Notes: generated from the sequence alone by a model not told the origin. A stretch of DNA of 64,000 bases from Lycorma delicatula (GCF_047948215.1 NC_134455.1:295777647-295841646), one strand, 5' to 3'; shown: positions 1-13,000, counted from the first letter of the stretch. Made by a program: numbers and translations.

Positions 1-838
1 TTTTACAGCAGATATTTTTATAGAATGAGAAAACCACCTACTGATTCTAAATGGTAGTTCCAAAACCTTTTCTTTTTATAAGACAGTTTTCTATACAAAT
101 TCCACAAGAAAAGATCATGTTTATAAATTAAGTTTACTTATGTTAGTCAGTTTTATTCTGATTCCTTTTTTTAAGAAAGACAAAAGTTTGTAGAATGGTA
201 AAGAAATGATTTATCTTTGAAAGTGACCATTATACCAAACTTATAACAAATAAATAAATGTGATTCCTCTCTCATCTAGCCTGTTGTGAAGAAGTAACAA
301 TGTAGGAATTTTCAGCAGTCCAACAGTTACAGAGATAATCCTGAACAGACAAAATGTATGTCTGTGTATGACAATACAGATTTAAATCTAGCAGCTAAAA
401 TGTGATTTCTTAAAATTTATTACAATACAGAACTAAAAATATGTACTTTTTCAAGTAATCACTAGTTATGATTGAATTTCACAAACATTAAGGTTGTTTC
501 ATGTTATTACACATTACAATTAATCAAATATCCATACAATTAAAAAAATAATAAAGAACTAAAAATAAATAAATAGATGGTCAGTCAAGAAAACATTCAG
601 ATGTACAAGGTGCCAGAACAAATAAAATAAAATACTGGAAGATTCAAAAATGACTTCACAACTTTAAAGACATAAAAATTTGTTTAAATAACTTAGATAT
701 TCAGTTTGGATCTCATTTCATAACAAACGCATCAGGTTTTGATTCGCATAGTTCATTAGTACAGAATTCAACCACCAGCACTGTCACCAGTGTTGTTAAA
801 AATGGACACCCTATTGGTGTGAAACGTGCTCGCTGTGA
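1..838. other. AT-rich sequence without recognised gene
   Basis: No splice-flanked open frame or coding similarity is visible. Bases 770-838 are slightly less AT-rich and may belong to an older transposon next to the mariner fragment, but I cannot assign them to a family. Confidence 0.5.
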
Positions 839-1298
839 ACAAGGTCTCTAAATAAAAAATGAGACTGGTTCAGAAAAACTTTTTATTTACAATCCAAATA
901 TACATGGACTCATATCACCTTCAAAATAGTTCCCTTGGGAAGCCAAACAATGCTTCAAACAGTTTTCCCATTCTTCATAGCAGTGCTGGAATTTCCTTCA
1001 GATGGTCAGTTACATTTTTTTAATGTTTTCTACTGTCCCAAAATGGTGTCCTTTGAGGTATTTTTTTAAAGTCCGGAACAGGAAAAAGTCGCAGGGACTT
1101 AAATTAGGTGAATAAGATGGTTGAGGAAGTACAGAAATTTTTTCTTTGCCAAAAACTTGTTAATTGAGAGTGCAGTGTGACAAGGTGCATTGTCATGATG
1201 CAGCAATCAGTTGTCTTTGATGGCTGGTCTCATGCGGGCAACTCTTTTCCGCAGTCTTTTAAGAATTTCTGTAGAGTATGGTAGGGAGCATCCTAGTA
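839..1298 (-). mobile_element. Mariner-like transposon, 3' half, decayed
   Basis: Read on the minus strand this encodes the C-terminal half of a mariner transposase. Visible in order are RKRVARMRP, the catalytic block LLHHDNAPCHTAL (second Asp), then after a frameshift YSPNLSPCDFFLF (third Asp of the DD34D triad) and the C-terminal NYFEGDM. The codon before LLHHD is TGA where the family has Trp. The outer end near 839 (ACAAGGTCTCTAAATAAA) looks like a mariner terminal repeat. The 5' half, with the helix-turn-helix and first Asp, is absent: the fragment stops exactly where the Tc1-like element begins. It cannot make a working transposase. Confidence 0.8.
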
Positions 1299-2589
1299 CA
1301 GTACAAACAAATTAATCTGAAGAAAAGTAATTTTTGTTTTGTTGTGGGGAATTTTCATTCTGTGGCAGACTGTTTGCTGTTTTGTGTTTCAGGTTATGTT
1401 GCTAGTTTATATACAAACAGAATTAGTGGTTTATGTGCTTTTATAGTTCATTGTCAATTGGTTTTTGGTGACCTTGTGAGTTTCTGTTATAAGTTTGTTA
1501 TTCGTTTCTGATTAATACATGATATAACCCCATGAAAGCAATCAGAATTTGATGCTCTATTCCAACACACACAAATGTCTCAAAACAGATTGTCAGTGAG
1601 TGTAGTGTGGGGTATACTGTAAATGAAATTGTGAAAAGGTTTAGGGAAACAAGTTCCATCTCTCCAAAGAGAAAAGGAAAATGTGGACGGAAAAAGAAGA
1701 CCATGCCAACATAGGATAAGAAAAAGCAAAATTAATCCAAGATTGTAAGCTGTTGACCTTAATAGGAACTTAAGAGCCAGTGGGACTAACGTTTCTGATG
1801 ACAGTTCATAGAAGATTGTTGGCAGTGGGGAGGATTGCTCAGAAAGCTAAAAAGAAGCTGTTACTGACACAGGTTATGAAGACAAAAAAGACTTCAATGG
1901 GCAAAGGAACTTAAAGAATGGATTATTGAGATGTGGAAAAAAGTCATTTTTTCAGACAAGATTCATTTCTTTATCCAAAGGGAGAGAGTAGCCTACATTC
2001 ATAAGTCGGTAGATGATAAGACTACTATGCCAGCACACCTGCAACAAGCTCCCAAACACCCAGCCTAAATATGTTTTGGGGATGTTTTACACATGAAGGC
2101 CAGGAGCACTTATACCTCTGGGATGATGAAATCGGACCAATATATTAACACATGCCAAAGAAAAATAGTTCCACTTATGCAGAAGAAACCCAGAACTCAT
2201 TTTCCAACAGGATCTTGCACCACATCACATGTCAAAGAAAGCAAAAGAGTTCTTCAAAAATCAAAACATTTGAGTGCTCTTGTGGCCAAGGAACTTCTCT
2301 GACCTGAATCCCATTGAAAATTTATGGGCCATACTAAAAAGAAGACTTGGAAAAATGAATTATAGCACAAAAACTGACCTTAGTTCAGTGATACAGATTT
2401 GGTTTCGAGATGAAGAAATCAAAAATCATTGTTCTACCTTAGTGGAATTAATACCAACGAGGATTAATTAGGTAATCAAAAACAAAGGATACATAAGCTA
2501 TTAAATTTGAGTAAGTTTGACACATTTTTTCTTTTGAAAATAGAATTTTTGTTAAAAATACTGTGTTCGGATTGATTTGTTTGCCACTG
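1299..2589 (+). mobile_element. Tc1-like DNA transposon, complete ends, TA target duplication
   Basis: Terminal inverted repeats are CAGTACAAACAAATTAATC on the left (from 1299) and, on the opposite strand of the right end (to 2589), CAGTGGCAAACAAATCAATC. TA dinucleotides at 1297-1298 and 2590-2591 are the expected Tc1/mariner target duplication. The length, 1,291 bp, is normal for a Tc1-type element with one transposase gene. The left flank is a mariner fragment and the right flank a DUF4817-type transposon fragment, so this is the youngest of the three. Confidence 0.9.
1575..2471 (+). pseudogene. Tc1-like transposase (DD34E), frame-broken
   Basis: The frame opens at the ATG at 1575 (MSQNRLSVSV) and runs through a Tc1-type second helix-turn-helix (SISPKRKGKCGRKKKT). 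The first catalytic Asp is in VIFSDKIHFF, the second in FQQDLAPHHM, and the Glu in DLNPIENLW. Counting an in-frame stop (NI*VLLW) as one residue, exactly 34 positions separate the second Asp from the Glu, the Tc1 spacing. The product cuts and pastes its own element by binding the terminal repeats. Several stops and frameshifts (for example in the HTH region and between the first and second Asp) inactivate it, although all three catalytic residues survive. Confidence 0.85.
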
Positions 2590-2591
2590 TA

Positions 2592-3330
2592 GTCATACAA
2601 TTTACTCTTGGCACCAAACCTTCCTTGAGACAGGTTCTTCTGTTAAACATACAAAATCAGCAGGATACCCGCACATCCCTGTAGCTACTGTGGAACAACT
2701 CAGAGAAAGCTTTGCACATAATATAAAAAAGTCAACTCGAAGTGGCAAAGGAATACCCATAGCTACCAAATATGGAGTAGTGAAAACCCTCATGAAACTT
2801 TGCAGCTCATTTGTGATAGCCCTAAGGTCACTGTTTTTTGTGCTATAAGCAAACAAAGACTGTATAGATTGTTCTTCTTCTAGGAGGTAACCATAAATGG
2901 TTAAATGGTATTGTTTATCTGGACATGCTTTAAAATTTTCTAATTCTTCAGCTAGGAAATGATGACCAAGGTGAATGCCATTACAATCAGCAACTTGAGG
3001 CACACATCACTACCACCTAGAAGTCAGAGATTTTCTTGAAACTCAATTCCCAGGTCAGTGGACCCATCATAAAGGCCCATCTTGCCTCCCAGATTTGACC
3101 CTGCTAGATTTATTTTTGTGGGATTTTATTAAAGATCAGGTTTATGTACCATCTATGCTTGCTGATCTAATTTAGCTAAGACTTCAAATTAATGTCGCAG
3201 CCACAGAAGTAACGCCCAACTTGCTGACTATAGTTTAGGATGAAATTGACTTTAGGTGGGATGTATCTGGTATTACAATTTGAAGCCATATCGAACTAAA
3301 TTGAATGTTGGGTGATAAACTTGATGATAT
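2592..3330 (+). mobile_element. DUF4817-type DDE transposon fragment, decayed
   Basis: Conceptual translation resembles the arthropod transposases with an N-terminal DUF4817/HTH region. It begins at HTIYSWHQTFLETGSS, continues through SAGYPHIPVATVEQLRESF and an HNIKKSTRS block, then degenerates. Near 2850-2950 RLYRLFFF and VTINGLNGIVYLDML match the strand before the catalytic core, and around 3010-3250 DVRQFLETQFPGQW-like, DLTLLDLFLWDFIKDQVYV and a C-terminal EIDFRWDVSG-like block are readable across frames. A 133-codon open frame on the other strand is its antisense shadow. The 5' end is lost at the Tc1-like insertion. Confidence 0.7.
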
Positions 3331-3749
3331 ATTTTTCTGTGCTTTTAAAGTTGTGAAGTCCTTTTTGAATCACCTGGAAATCATTGTAATTGTGAAATAA
3401 TTAAAAAGGATCGACTTCTACTTAATCGTACATTTTATCATATTTTTGTCCTTGACAGTTATCGACAATATTAATTTAAAAATACAGTCTTTTGTAATGA
3501 CTAAACCAAATTTTATAATGAAACTTACCAGTACTTCAAAACATTTTCAGTTTTTTTGTAACATTACGAGTTAATAATTGAAAATGTTTGTAGTTTAAAA
3601 TTAACCATGTTATTAGTAAAATAAAACAAATTTTTTTTTAGAATTTCAAGAAATACAGTTACATATTCATAATTTAAAAAATTAAATAAAAACAAGCAGA
3701 TAAATAATAGTAATAAATTTTGAAAAAAGATTTGTAATGAAGAACTAAC

Positions 3750-5030
3750 AGGCTCAACTGCTTATTAAAAGAACTTTTTCTAATTCAGATATTTCATTGA
3801 ATAAATTTGGCAATACTATTGGTTTACTTGGCATTTCTCCCTTCACCACACCATTCGGTCGCCCTAAAGCATAAGACTGAATGGGTAGGCGCACCCCGTC
3901 AACTACTAAAAGTATATATGACATCCATAAATTAAAATTTACTGTGTCAAGACAGCAATTTGCTGCCACACCTAGGTCGCTGAATGCCAGCAAGTACCTG
4001 CCCACCATATTAAAGTGCTTGGAGCCCTAATTGACTGGTGGTCAGCCATATATCTCAAGGTTAGCTTCCCACAGCAGAGCGTTAGAAGTCTTTTTACCTA
4101 AAGTAAACTACTGATGTCGGTCGAACATAGCAACCACATCAAGGAACTCCCCCACAATCCGACAATGTGGCGAGAGCCACATTGACTTGCCGCTTGTGAG
4201 TGGCCAATTTTCCCCTTGACTTCTAAGTTCCAGGGTGGCCTGGTTTCGCCCCCCCCCCCCCCAAAAGCAGGGCAGTCAAACATCAGGTGTTCATTTGACT
4301 GGCCTCCCCACAGACGCACAGCTCATCAGCTGCCAGGTAGAACCAAAACAGATATTGGTTCAAATTAACATGGCTGGTGAGCACCTGGACACCCAATGCT
4401 CTTAAAAATGAACTCGAGGCATACCATCCCCCCAGATTTCATATAAACTTGCACAAGGATCTTCCCTTAGTCGTGGTGCCCCATTCCAGCTGCCATGCTT
4501 CTATGGCAAGGCTTTGCAGCCTCTTCCGCAGGCAGAAGATGGGCAACTGAACGAAATTTTGATCCGGTGCATTGTGATCACCGTCCTGTTCCGGTACTGG
4601 CCCAAGCCGAAACCGCATCCTAAATACCTAAATATCCCGGCCTCTTCGCAATCTCCACATGGCTGCCTGAACTTTCACCACTAAATCGATTGGGAGAGCC
4701 TTTCCCAATACAGTGGTAGCCTCATAGGAGATTGTTTTAAAAACACCAGTACATACAATTAAGGCTCTGCGCTGGGCACTCCTTAAATTTTGAACAAGTG
4801 CTCTATTCATATCCAACCTATGCGCCCAAATGGGCGCTGTGTAAGAGATCATGCTTTTGAAGACACCATGTACATTTGATGGCCAGATAACCTGTAGTCC
4901 TTCCGAGCAATCCTCCTAAGTTTGTGCATCACTGAGATGGCGTCTGCCGCTACTTGCAATGTGGTTGCTAAACAACAACTTCTCATCAAACTAAACACCT
5001 AGGTACTTATGAACTCTCACTCGACTGATT
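3750..5030 (-). mobile_element. R1/Jockey-like non-LTR retrotransposon, 5'-truncated remnant
   Basis: The minus strand encodes the C-terminal part of a non-LTR reverse transcriptase. From right to left: HKYLGV*FDEKLLFSNHI (post-catalytic block near 5000), SMISYTAPIWAHRLDMN, LRSAQRRALIVCTGVFKTIS, EATTVLGKALPIDL, and a Cys/His element in LWGGQSNEHLMFDCPAF near 4270. These are the usual order and wording of the RT-thumb to zinc-knuckle region in R1-clade elements. Frameshifts and stops are frequent. A run of 14 C at 4249-4262 interrupts the C-terminal domain. The element starts abruptly near 5030, as expected for 5' truncation during target-primed reverse transcription. Confidence 0.75.
4249..4262. 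repeat. Homopolymer run of 14 C
   Basis: Fourteen consecutive C in otherwise AT-rich DNA, inside the R1-like remnant. The length may be uncertain because such runs are prone to sequencing error. Confidence 0.9.
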
Positions 5031-5398
5031 ACACAACACAATATACTTTATTATACAAAGATAACTTATACTTTATTATTAACCAAGATTAAAAAACTGC
5101 AATTAAAAAATATTTCAAGATTAGCATTATAATGATTATATATTTGTGCATGTTTTTACATCTTTACTTGTATATAATAGTATGTAGCATCCAAATCACT
5201 GATGTATGCTACCAAATATTTTGGTTAAAAATGGTTTACAAAAATAAAAACTTCTATTTTATAAAACAAATTTAGTATGATTTTTACTAAAAATAATAAT
5301 TTTATAACAGAAATAACACAATAGATATATTAACATATTGTCTTTTTATTTCATATTTATCAGTAAATTTGTTCATTTGATTTTTAATTTTTTTTCAG

Positions 5399-5545
5399 GA
5401 TGTCGGTGATTATGGCTATACCTGCACTCACATATCAGATTCCAAAATTTGTTATGGGCTTTGGATAACATTAATTTTACAATACATTAGTGGTTACTTT
5501 TTCTTTAACATTGAGACAACAAAAATAATGTCTGAAAGTACTTGA
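5399..5545 (+). CDS. Possible isolated 3'-terminal exon, unknown protein
   Basis: A long pyrimidine tract ends in a good acceptor (TTTTTTTTCAG at 5388-5398) followed by 48 open codons and a TGA. The peptide begins DVGDYGYTCTHISDSK and continues with a hydrophobic stretch (LWITLILQYISGYFFF, residues 26-41) that could be a membrane segment. The GDYGYTC wording is loosely like the end of an immunoglobulin-type domain, but the spacing is not exact. An AATAAA-type signal follows near 5628. No upstream exon was found, and an open frame of this length can arise by chance. I do not assign a function. Confidence 0.25.
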   Translation, partial: DVGDYGYTCTHISDSKICYGLWITLILQYISGYFFFNIETTKIMSEST

Positions 5546-5839
5546 GAACATTTTTAATCATATATATTCAGGAGTTTTAAATCATCTCTTAAAAAAAAAG
5601 AACGCGACTTGATATAATAATTTTTAAAATAAATAAAATCTTTCATCTTGGTTAACCTTAAATAGCTATCTTTTTTTTAAGAAAGAAGAAAAGCAATATG
5701 TAGAAGAAACTTGCTGTGAATATGCCTTAAACTAAAAATGCTGTTACTTTTTCTCTGTTGTAAGCTATGTTAGACAACTGACTCATTTGCTGTTCTCAAA
5801 ACAACTGAACTCATTTTTTAACTGCTTTATTATTGTCCT

Positions 5840-6000
5840 GACTCTGGTGGCAGAGTGATAATTTTTAAGTCTTCTGGAACTTTCTGGGTTCAAATCCTGA
5901 TTAGGCATGTATCAGATTGATACATGCCTAAGATTGTATCATTAGATTGGTATCAGATTATAAAAAGCATATCAAATTCTTCCTATTTAATCACAGAAAA
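5840..6000 (+). mobile_element. tRNA-derived SINE fragment
   Basis: A tRNA-like head is visible: a box A-like TGGTGGCAGAGTG near 5845 and a box B GGTTCAAATCC at 5887-5897, followed by TGATTAGGCATG, the usual continuation of insect SINEs of this type. The two boxes are 30-odd bases apart, as in tRNA promoters for RNA polymerase III. The body then contains a near-palindrome around ATCAGATTGATACATGCCTA. The tail could not be delimited. Confidence 0.6.
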
Positions 6001-9000
6001 AGCTGGGAGGAAACAAATGCAAGAGAAAAAAACCCATTTGTTCTGGGGATTAAAAGCTAGATCATTTTTTAAGGTTCGAGAATAATGCACAGTAAGTCAG
6101 GAAGCTGTAAGTAATACATGACATTTTTTAAGTTACCTTTTCATTCAGGTATGCGCTTCATATGAATTAAATGATTTCACATGTCCAGCTTCCATGGCTG
6201 TTTTAGTAAATTGCCTAATGCAGACTTCCTCATTCTATAAGCAAATTCTTTACTATTTGTCAAGTTCACTTAAATTTGGTTAATTCAGTTTTAAATATGT
6301 TCATATTAGTCATTTAAGTTGTATGACTGCTACGATCATTAGCCACTAAAAAATTCCAACTGCATTCAGTGATCTACACCAGTATTCCTAACTTGTGTGA
6401 TCTATAGGAATAAGTTCATTGAATGTAAATTTGACCACTAACATTTCATCACACTTCTTCCTTCATTTTCCAGAATATTGAGAATCCTGAGACAGTTCAG
6501 GTGTTGTAAGGGTTGCAACTTGTCTTACTCAAAGTCTGATAGTTCTTTTACAATGAACAGGTTCATTTAAAGGTAAGCGTTTAGTTCTGAGGTCATTAGC
6601 AGTGTGCAGTTACCCAAATGAATGGAAATTACATTCTGCATTACTTCAGTGGTCTGACCAAAGCGTGATTTACTGAAAACAATGTAGTACTGGTTCTGGT
6701 CAAATAGTACCTCTTGTCATTATCTTCCTTTGACAGGCATCATGGGAAATGTATTAGCCAGTGCCTAGCTCCAGTCATTGAGCCATGCTGCCACTTTCTA
6801 GTAACTGGCAGAGCAGCTTTTTTTCAATGTAGTGACAACTCTGCCTACAGGACTGTATGGAGATTTTCTTTGCAGGTTTCATATAAAAAAACCAAAATTA
6901 AAGACTTAGGTGCATTAAGTCCCCTACTTCTCCTAAAATTTAAAAATCTGAACATGGTTTAGATCTTAATTTTGTTTTTTAAGCTTCACATTCATTTATT
7001 TTTTTAATGTAGTTTATTGACTTTCCTAGGATCAAACACTTTTATCTTTCTCTTAGGACAATTAGATAAATTTTATGTAGCAATGAATTTGGAACCAAAA
7101 ATAATGACAATTTTTTTTTACTCTAGAAATTTTTAAAAAGTAGTCTACAAAAGCAAGGAATATTTATTCAAAATTCTGAATTCATTGCTTAAGTATTTAA
7201 TTATAAAGATACTTAACTCTTTATTACAGTGTAAATTTTTGCTAAATTTTGCCTTATATATCATGCTTACTTGAATCTGTTTTTATTTTTATAGAATACT
7301 ATTACATGTAGTACATACAATTTGAATTAAAAGGTATTTTATTATCAGTTACCAGGGAGGGTGTAGTCAATAGAAAATTTAACTTTCATCTAATTTATTC
7401 TGAATTAGATAATAGCATAATTTCAGATACACCATACTATTGTTTTAAATTAAACTAACTGCTCTATTATTATTGTATTTTTGATGTAATAACTTTTGCA
7501 TAAGTATTTTCATTAAATATAATTCTTTATAAGGTACACATTATTTTGTTTTGTCAAAGCACTTTTTATTACAATGCTGCAACCCTATCAGATATAATAA
7601 ACACCAAATGAGATGAAGACAGAAGATAATTTTTCTGAAATCCTTTCAAACTGACATATTAGTCACAGATGTCGTACTTAATTGGAGGAAATTTTTAGAC
7701 ATATCACATGCATTTTAATGCAATCTCTGATTTAACAGGATTTTTTTGTAGTATTAAACTATTTTTTTAAAGGCAATAACGTGCTATTTTAAAACATATT
7801 TAGATTTCGTGTTATAATTACTAATATTTGTAATTTATTACTTTGATAAACATTTTTTCTTTCTCTCAATACAAAATAACATACAAAAACAGTTAGGTTA
7901 GCCATTGATTTGTAATATCTTTTCAATTTTTATCATTTACAAATAACATTATTGCAATGTAAAAACATAATTTGAGTATTTTGAATACTATTATTAGTAT
8001 AAAGTATACTACTATCATAATCTAAACACATAGTAAAAAAAACATGTAACTCTGGATTAAATTTATTGCATTCTACTATAATTATCCATGTAATTACAAA
8101 ACTAGTACATTAAAGGAAAAAAGCCAAAAGATTTGTAATTTTCATTCCAATCTATTCTACATAATAATGTTGACAACATTAAATAGTTTTATAATTTACC
8201 ATTAATTTTTAATTGTCAGTTAAACTGAAACAGTTCAAAAAACAACCCCATGGACTTTAAAATCAAAATTATGCATTTCAATCATTTTTTTAAATAAATT
8301 AATATTTAATACCTAAACATTTTCATTACATTTCATAAACATAATTTCAAAATATTTTTTATAGAAAACTTGAAAGGAAATTAGATTAATCAGATAATGC
8401 AATGTATTTGTACTTCAGATGAAGCTTCTATGGAGTCAGTTTTATGTCCATAAGTTCATTTTGGAAGCTTAAAATAAATAATTATTTTTATAGTACAATA
8501 ATTCTAAAACCTTTTTCAAGAAACATTATTAAATTTTCAAAATAGCATAATCAGTATCATTTATAGAAAATGTATATGTGTATAAAACATCCAGCATGTT
8601 ATTTATCTTAGTGCTCTCAGAATTACAAAACTAGTTTTCAAAATCTAGAATGATTATGGAGAATTGCTATGTATGTCACCTACTGCTTAAAAGGTCTCCT
8701 CTGACGACCATCTGAGGATGGTTTTCTGGTAACTTTAAGTAGTAACAAGGTAGTAATGATTTCTTTGTGAAGAAACACTATTTAAGTATTGTGTCAGATT
8801 TATTACTAAAGCAATGAAAATATATTTTAAACTGTATACATTTAATCATATATAACACTTTTATACAATATTACTCCTCTGTTTTATTTGTGAATTGGTA
8901 GCAGCTTGTACAAGATAGTAATATTTATTTTTATTTTTTTATGAATATTGTAAGAAATTTTACTCAGTATAAAATACTCTGTAAAATTTATTTTTTTCTT

Positions 9001-9584
9001 GAAAATTGTGATATTCATTTATTATAGCTTTATATTTCAAAATTAAACCATAGAATATTTATTATATTATTTATTTAGAATTAAGTGGCCATTTTTATAA
9101 ATGTGTAGTATATTTTGTATAGAAAGTGTATTTTTACTAGCCAATAAATAAAATGAAACTTCAGGTAATTGTTGTTTTTTATTGTTTATTTTATTCATCC
9201 AAAAAATTAGTAATAGATTTTTCTAAACCTATGTTTAAGAAATCAATTTTCTTACAACAAACTATATTTGTAATTAGTAAAAGGCAATCAACTTTTAACT
9301 AATATACTGTGTGCATAATTAATATTAAGGTATTTTTGCATACATAATTAAATATGTTAGTGATTTGTTGGTTTAATGAAAGTGTGTTGTGTGGCTGCTA
9401 AAATATTATTACTGATATGTTACTTTTGTTTTTTGGGTTTAAGCAGATCTATTACATACATTTCATTTACATTACTAAAGATGGACAAAGCAGAATTGAT
9501 ATAAATGCTGAATAGCACAGGAACAAACTTTCAGTCAGAAATATAATTTGCTTACATAAAAAATTAATTTAAACGTCAGGAAAC
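6001..9584. other. Intergenic AT-rich sequence, no gene recognised
   Basis: No splice-bounded frame or transposon motif is convincing. A slightly GC-richer patch at 6480-6960 has no readable domain on either strand and may be an old repeat. The rest is low-complexity A/T sequence with many poly-T and poly-A tracts. Confidence 0.5.
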
Positions 9585-10030
9585 ATTTTTGAAGTATATG
9601 TTTGCAGCATAGCTTTATATGGAAGAGAAAAGTGGATGATTGGAGTACCTGAGAAGAAAAGATTAGAAGCTTTTGAAATTCGATACTATAGGAGAATGTT
9701 AAAAATCAGATGGGTGTATAAAGTGACAAATGAACAGGTATTGCAACAAACTGATGAAGAAGAATTTGGAAAAATATAGTTAAAAAAAAAGACAGACATA
9801 TATGCTACATATTTAGGCGTCCTGGAGTAGTTGCTTTGATATTGGAGTGTCCCTCCAACCTGTCCGGTAGATGAGAAAAATTGTGCAGGTGGGTGACATT
9901 TGGAATATGTAAAACAAATTGTTAGGGATTTAGGATGTAGGGAGTATACCGAAATGAAATGACTAGCACTAGATAGGGAATCTTGGAGAGCTGCATCAAA
10001 CCAGTCAAATCATTGAATACAAAAAAAAAA
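9585..10030 (+). mobile_element. RTE-like non-LTR retrotransposon 3' end
   Basis: The translated plus strand gives SIALYGREKWMIG, KRLEAFEIRYYRRMLKIRW, YKVTNEQVLQQT, then a degraded stretch and finally VKQIVRDLGCREYTEMK and LDRESWRAASNQSNH. This is the C-terminal signature of the endonuclease/reverse transcriptase of RTE-like (and related) non-LTR elements downstream of the catalytic core. Stops and frame changes show it is dead. It ends in an A-rich tract near 10025, the expected 3' tail. Confidence 0.75.
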
Positions 10031-13000
10031 TTATTTATGTGTTGTATGAATTCAAGCAAAGCATAATTTAAATAAAAATTTCTAGTAAACTCCTATAACA
10101 AATTAGTATATGCCTACAATCACTACAATTAAAATCAAACAATCGCCAACTAATTAACGGTTAATTTAGCCCTGACTTCAGTAAGTAAAAATTTAAAGAA
10201 GGATTAAAAACCTTTTTCAAAAAGTGTTTTATTTTACATTCTTTTAATTTCATTTAAAATTAAGTTACCCCTAACATAAAATGTACACTAATTAAAAAAA
10301 AAAAAACTCAAAATAAATGTAAGAAACCAGTCATGATAAAAATTACAAAAGGAATGGAGAGACTGCTATTGAGTATGAACAAATGCTTTCTTAAATATAG
10401 GAATGTGTTATTTTTTATTGTTTTGATAAAAGTAAAGCAAGAATGAAGAGCTATGAAAAGAGAATGTTACAAAGTATGATCTCCCTAAATTTGGAAATTT
10501 TTTATTTTCTTTCCTAAGTTTTTCATCTAACTTTGTTGAAAATTTCAGTGTACCAGATAATGTTGTATGCAGTAATAATCAAATACTAAGCAATGATGAA
10601 GAAAACAATAGAAAAATATATCAATTTGTCTATATTAGTATGTTTATTAATATTTTACTTAAAAAACCTTTTTCAAGATATGTGAAAAAATTTACGAAAC
10701 TACATCTTCTTTACTAAATAAAGCCTTTAAAATAAGTATTTGTATATTACAATATTCTAACTATAAAGATTTGTAGAAGCACATATTTTTTTTATTTCTA
10801 TGATTGTAGTTTAATAAAACATTCAGATTTAAATAATTTAATTTAATTTTAAATATAAGTGATTTTACTTTAATATTTGATCACAAATTTTTTTTAACGT
10901 TATGTTTACCAGTTGTTTATTCAACTACATGCTTTATTTTAATTCTTAATTTACTATAAAATAATATTACTTTGTGTATTAACAATTTTCCACTTAGTAA
11001 TATGCGAGTATAAGTGTTATTGTTCGTTGCAGGTTTGTGGTAAAAAGATACAATTGGCTCTGAATTACTTTACTTATTTTTCTACTTCATTTATTAAAAT
11101 TCACTGTTGTAGGAATGGTACTGTTGAGACTGCACAAGACCAACTGCCAAATTATTATTGGGCTTTAAGCCTACCATAGGGCATTACATTAAAAAAATCT
11201 TAACCTAAAAAATTATGTTTATAAACATGGTTCTTTTATTATAAATTCTCCATATTTTTGTAAATATAAAGCACACTTATTTTTCTATTTTGCTTTTCAC
11301 TATGTTTTTTAATAACAATGTTGTTGTTTAATTAATGACAAATTGTTGTCATTTGTCAACATTAAAAGTAACTATATAACTAGCAACATTATAGCTATAA
11401 AGTTATAGAAATTGAAACACAAAACAAATAAATTTAACAGTATACAATGAATAATAGATCATTATTGCTGCAAATGTATAGACTGAGCCTTTAACTATTC
11501 AGTTTCCAATTTATGTAAATCAACAGTTTGTAAGGCAGGATGGCTTAAATCATCTTGCATTACATTCTGCACAGTTTTACATCATCCAAAGAGCTTACAC
11601 AGCAATTACATTTATTCTCAAAATAAACAGATTGCTCTTGCTATGTGAACTCAGGCCAACATGGTATAGACCAAAAACAAGTCACTGGCATGTTTTGTAA
11701 TACTTACTTCTTTCTGTTTTACTTTTTTTCACTATTGTTTTATATTTGTCAGTTTTTTTATGTTTAATATTACATAAACAAGTTGATAATATTTTTCTAT
11801 TGTTTTCTCCACCATTGCTTAGCATTTGATTACTACAGCATACAACACAATCTGATATTTTCAGTCAAAACTTTTATGTAAATTTCACTTTTATGAATAT
11901 TTTTTACCTTTTTTCTGAATACAAAATTGATTTTACTACTACAATTCTATTAGTAGATTAATAATGTGACTTAAAAGTGTTTTTATTAACTAATCCTTAA
12001 CTTGAAAACATCCATCCCGCCGATTGATATAATTCTTATACAAAAGATAATTTTTGTGTCTTTCATTTGAGCATCTGGATATGTCTCAGGTGACTTATTT
12101 CACAGAAATTTACAAAGCCATTTTTTATCTTTATATTACAACGGTTAACAAAAAATTCCACAATTAAGCATTTCTCTGTCTCACAGTTAGGAATTATTAT
12201 AAACACTTATCTCCTTTTTCCACTGTAATTGAGAGTTAAACTTAACATACAGTGCATTTACTTTACCTCTCAGTCAATTGTTTCGATGTGTGTTCACTTT
12301 CCATCCAACTATCAGGTTTGTATTTCAACAAGTAGCATTTTTGTAATATTTTTTTGATTTAGTCTTTTCATATTTTCACTGATATTTATAAGTATATATA
12401 TATTTTTTTTTAAAGTTTACTATTATTCTAGTATGACTACTATTTATACAATGTTTTCTTTTCTCCCACGTCAGTGTTAATGAATTGTGGAAGATATATG
12501 CATTTGAAAATAACAATGAATTCTAACCATTGCTCAGTTTCTGAGGTAGATGAGAATTAATTAAACAGCCATCATATCAAAGAAGAAATCTTGAGTAGCC
12601 AAGATGATGACTTTGATGATTCAAGGTCAACAGTAGATGATGCTGGAGATGTATTACATTTTCTGGAATGAATTCTACTCTCTTAGGACATAAGGCAAAA
12701 CAAGACAAAGTGGTATTGTAAAAATAAGTTTAAAAAATACAAAGTAGAATTTAGGTTATATACATAAAATTGAATTTGTATGCTGATTTTTATGGAAGAC
12801 ATTACTTCAGATAGTTCAAAGAACAAAGAAGCTAGAAACTATGAAAGGTAGAGTAAGTGTAAAATAAAGTGTTACTGACAAATTACATTTCTAAAAAAAG
12901 GGCTACAATATTTAAAAAAGTTTTCAAATTAAACTTAATCTTGAAATGTTATGGATGCTTGTCTAGTATTTTAGCATTTGTGATATTTTATAGTATTTTT

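Noticed and set aside
2602..3003. 133-codon open frame on the minus strand
   Set aside because: The opposite strand gives a recognisable DUF4817-type transposase (SWHQTFLETGSS, VATVEQLRESF); the minus frame is its shadow.
4628..4852. Host gene with WAHRL and SAQRRAL motifs
   Set aside because: The wording is that of non-LTR retrotransposon reverse transcriptases, and the flanks continue the same element with stops.
6714..6962. 82-codon plus-strand frame in a GC-richer patch
   Set aside because: No similarity, no splice context and no repeat partner; left unannotated.
11031..11180. Open stretch after the acceptor-like TTCGTTGCAG
   Set aside because: Peptide has no recognisable feature, no supporting donor or neighbour exon; chance is as likely.
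12580..12672. Acidic peptide SSQDDDFDDSRSTVDDAGD, reminiscent of piggyBac N-termini
   Set aside because: No downstream transposase blocks or TTAA-flanked ends were found.
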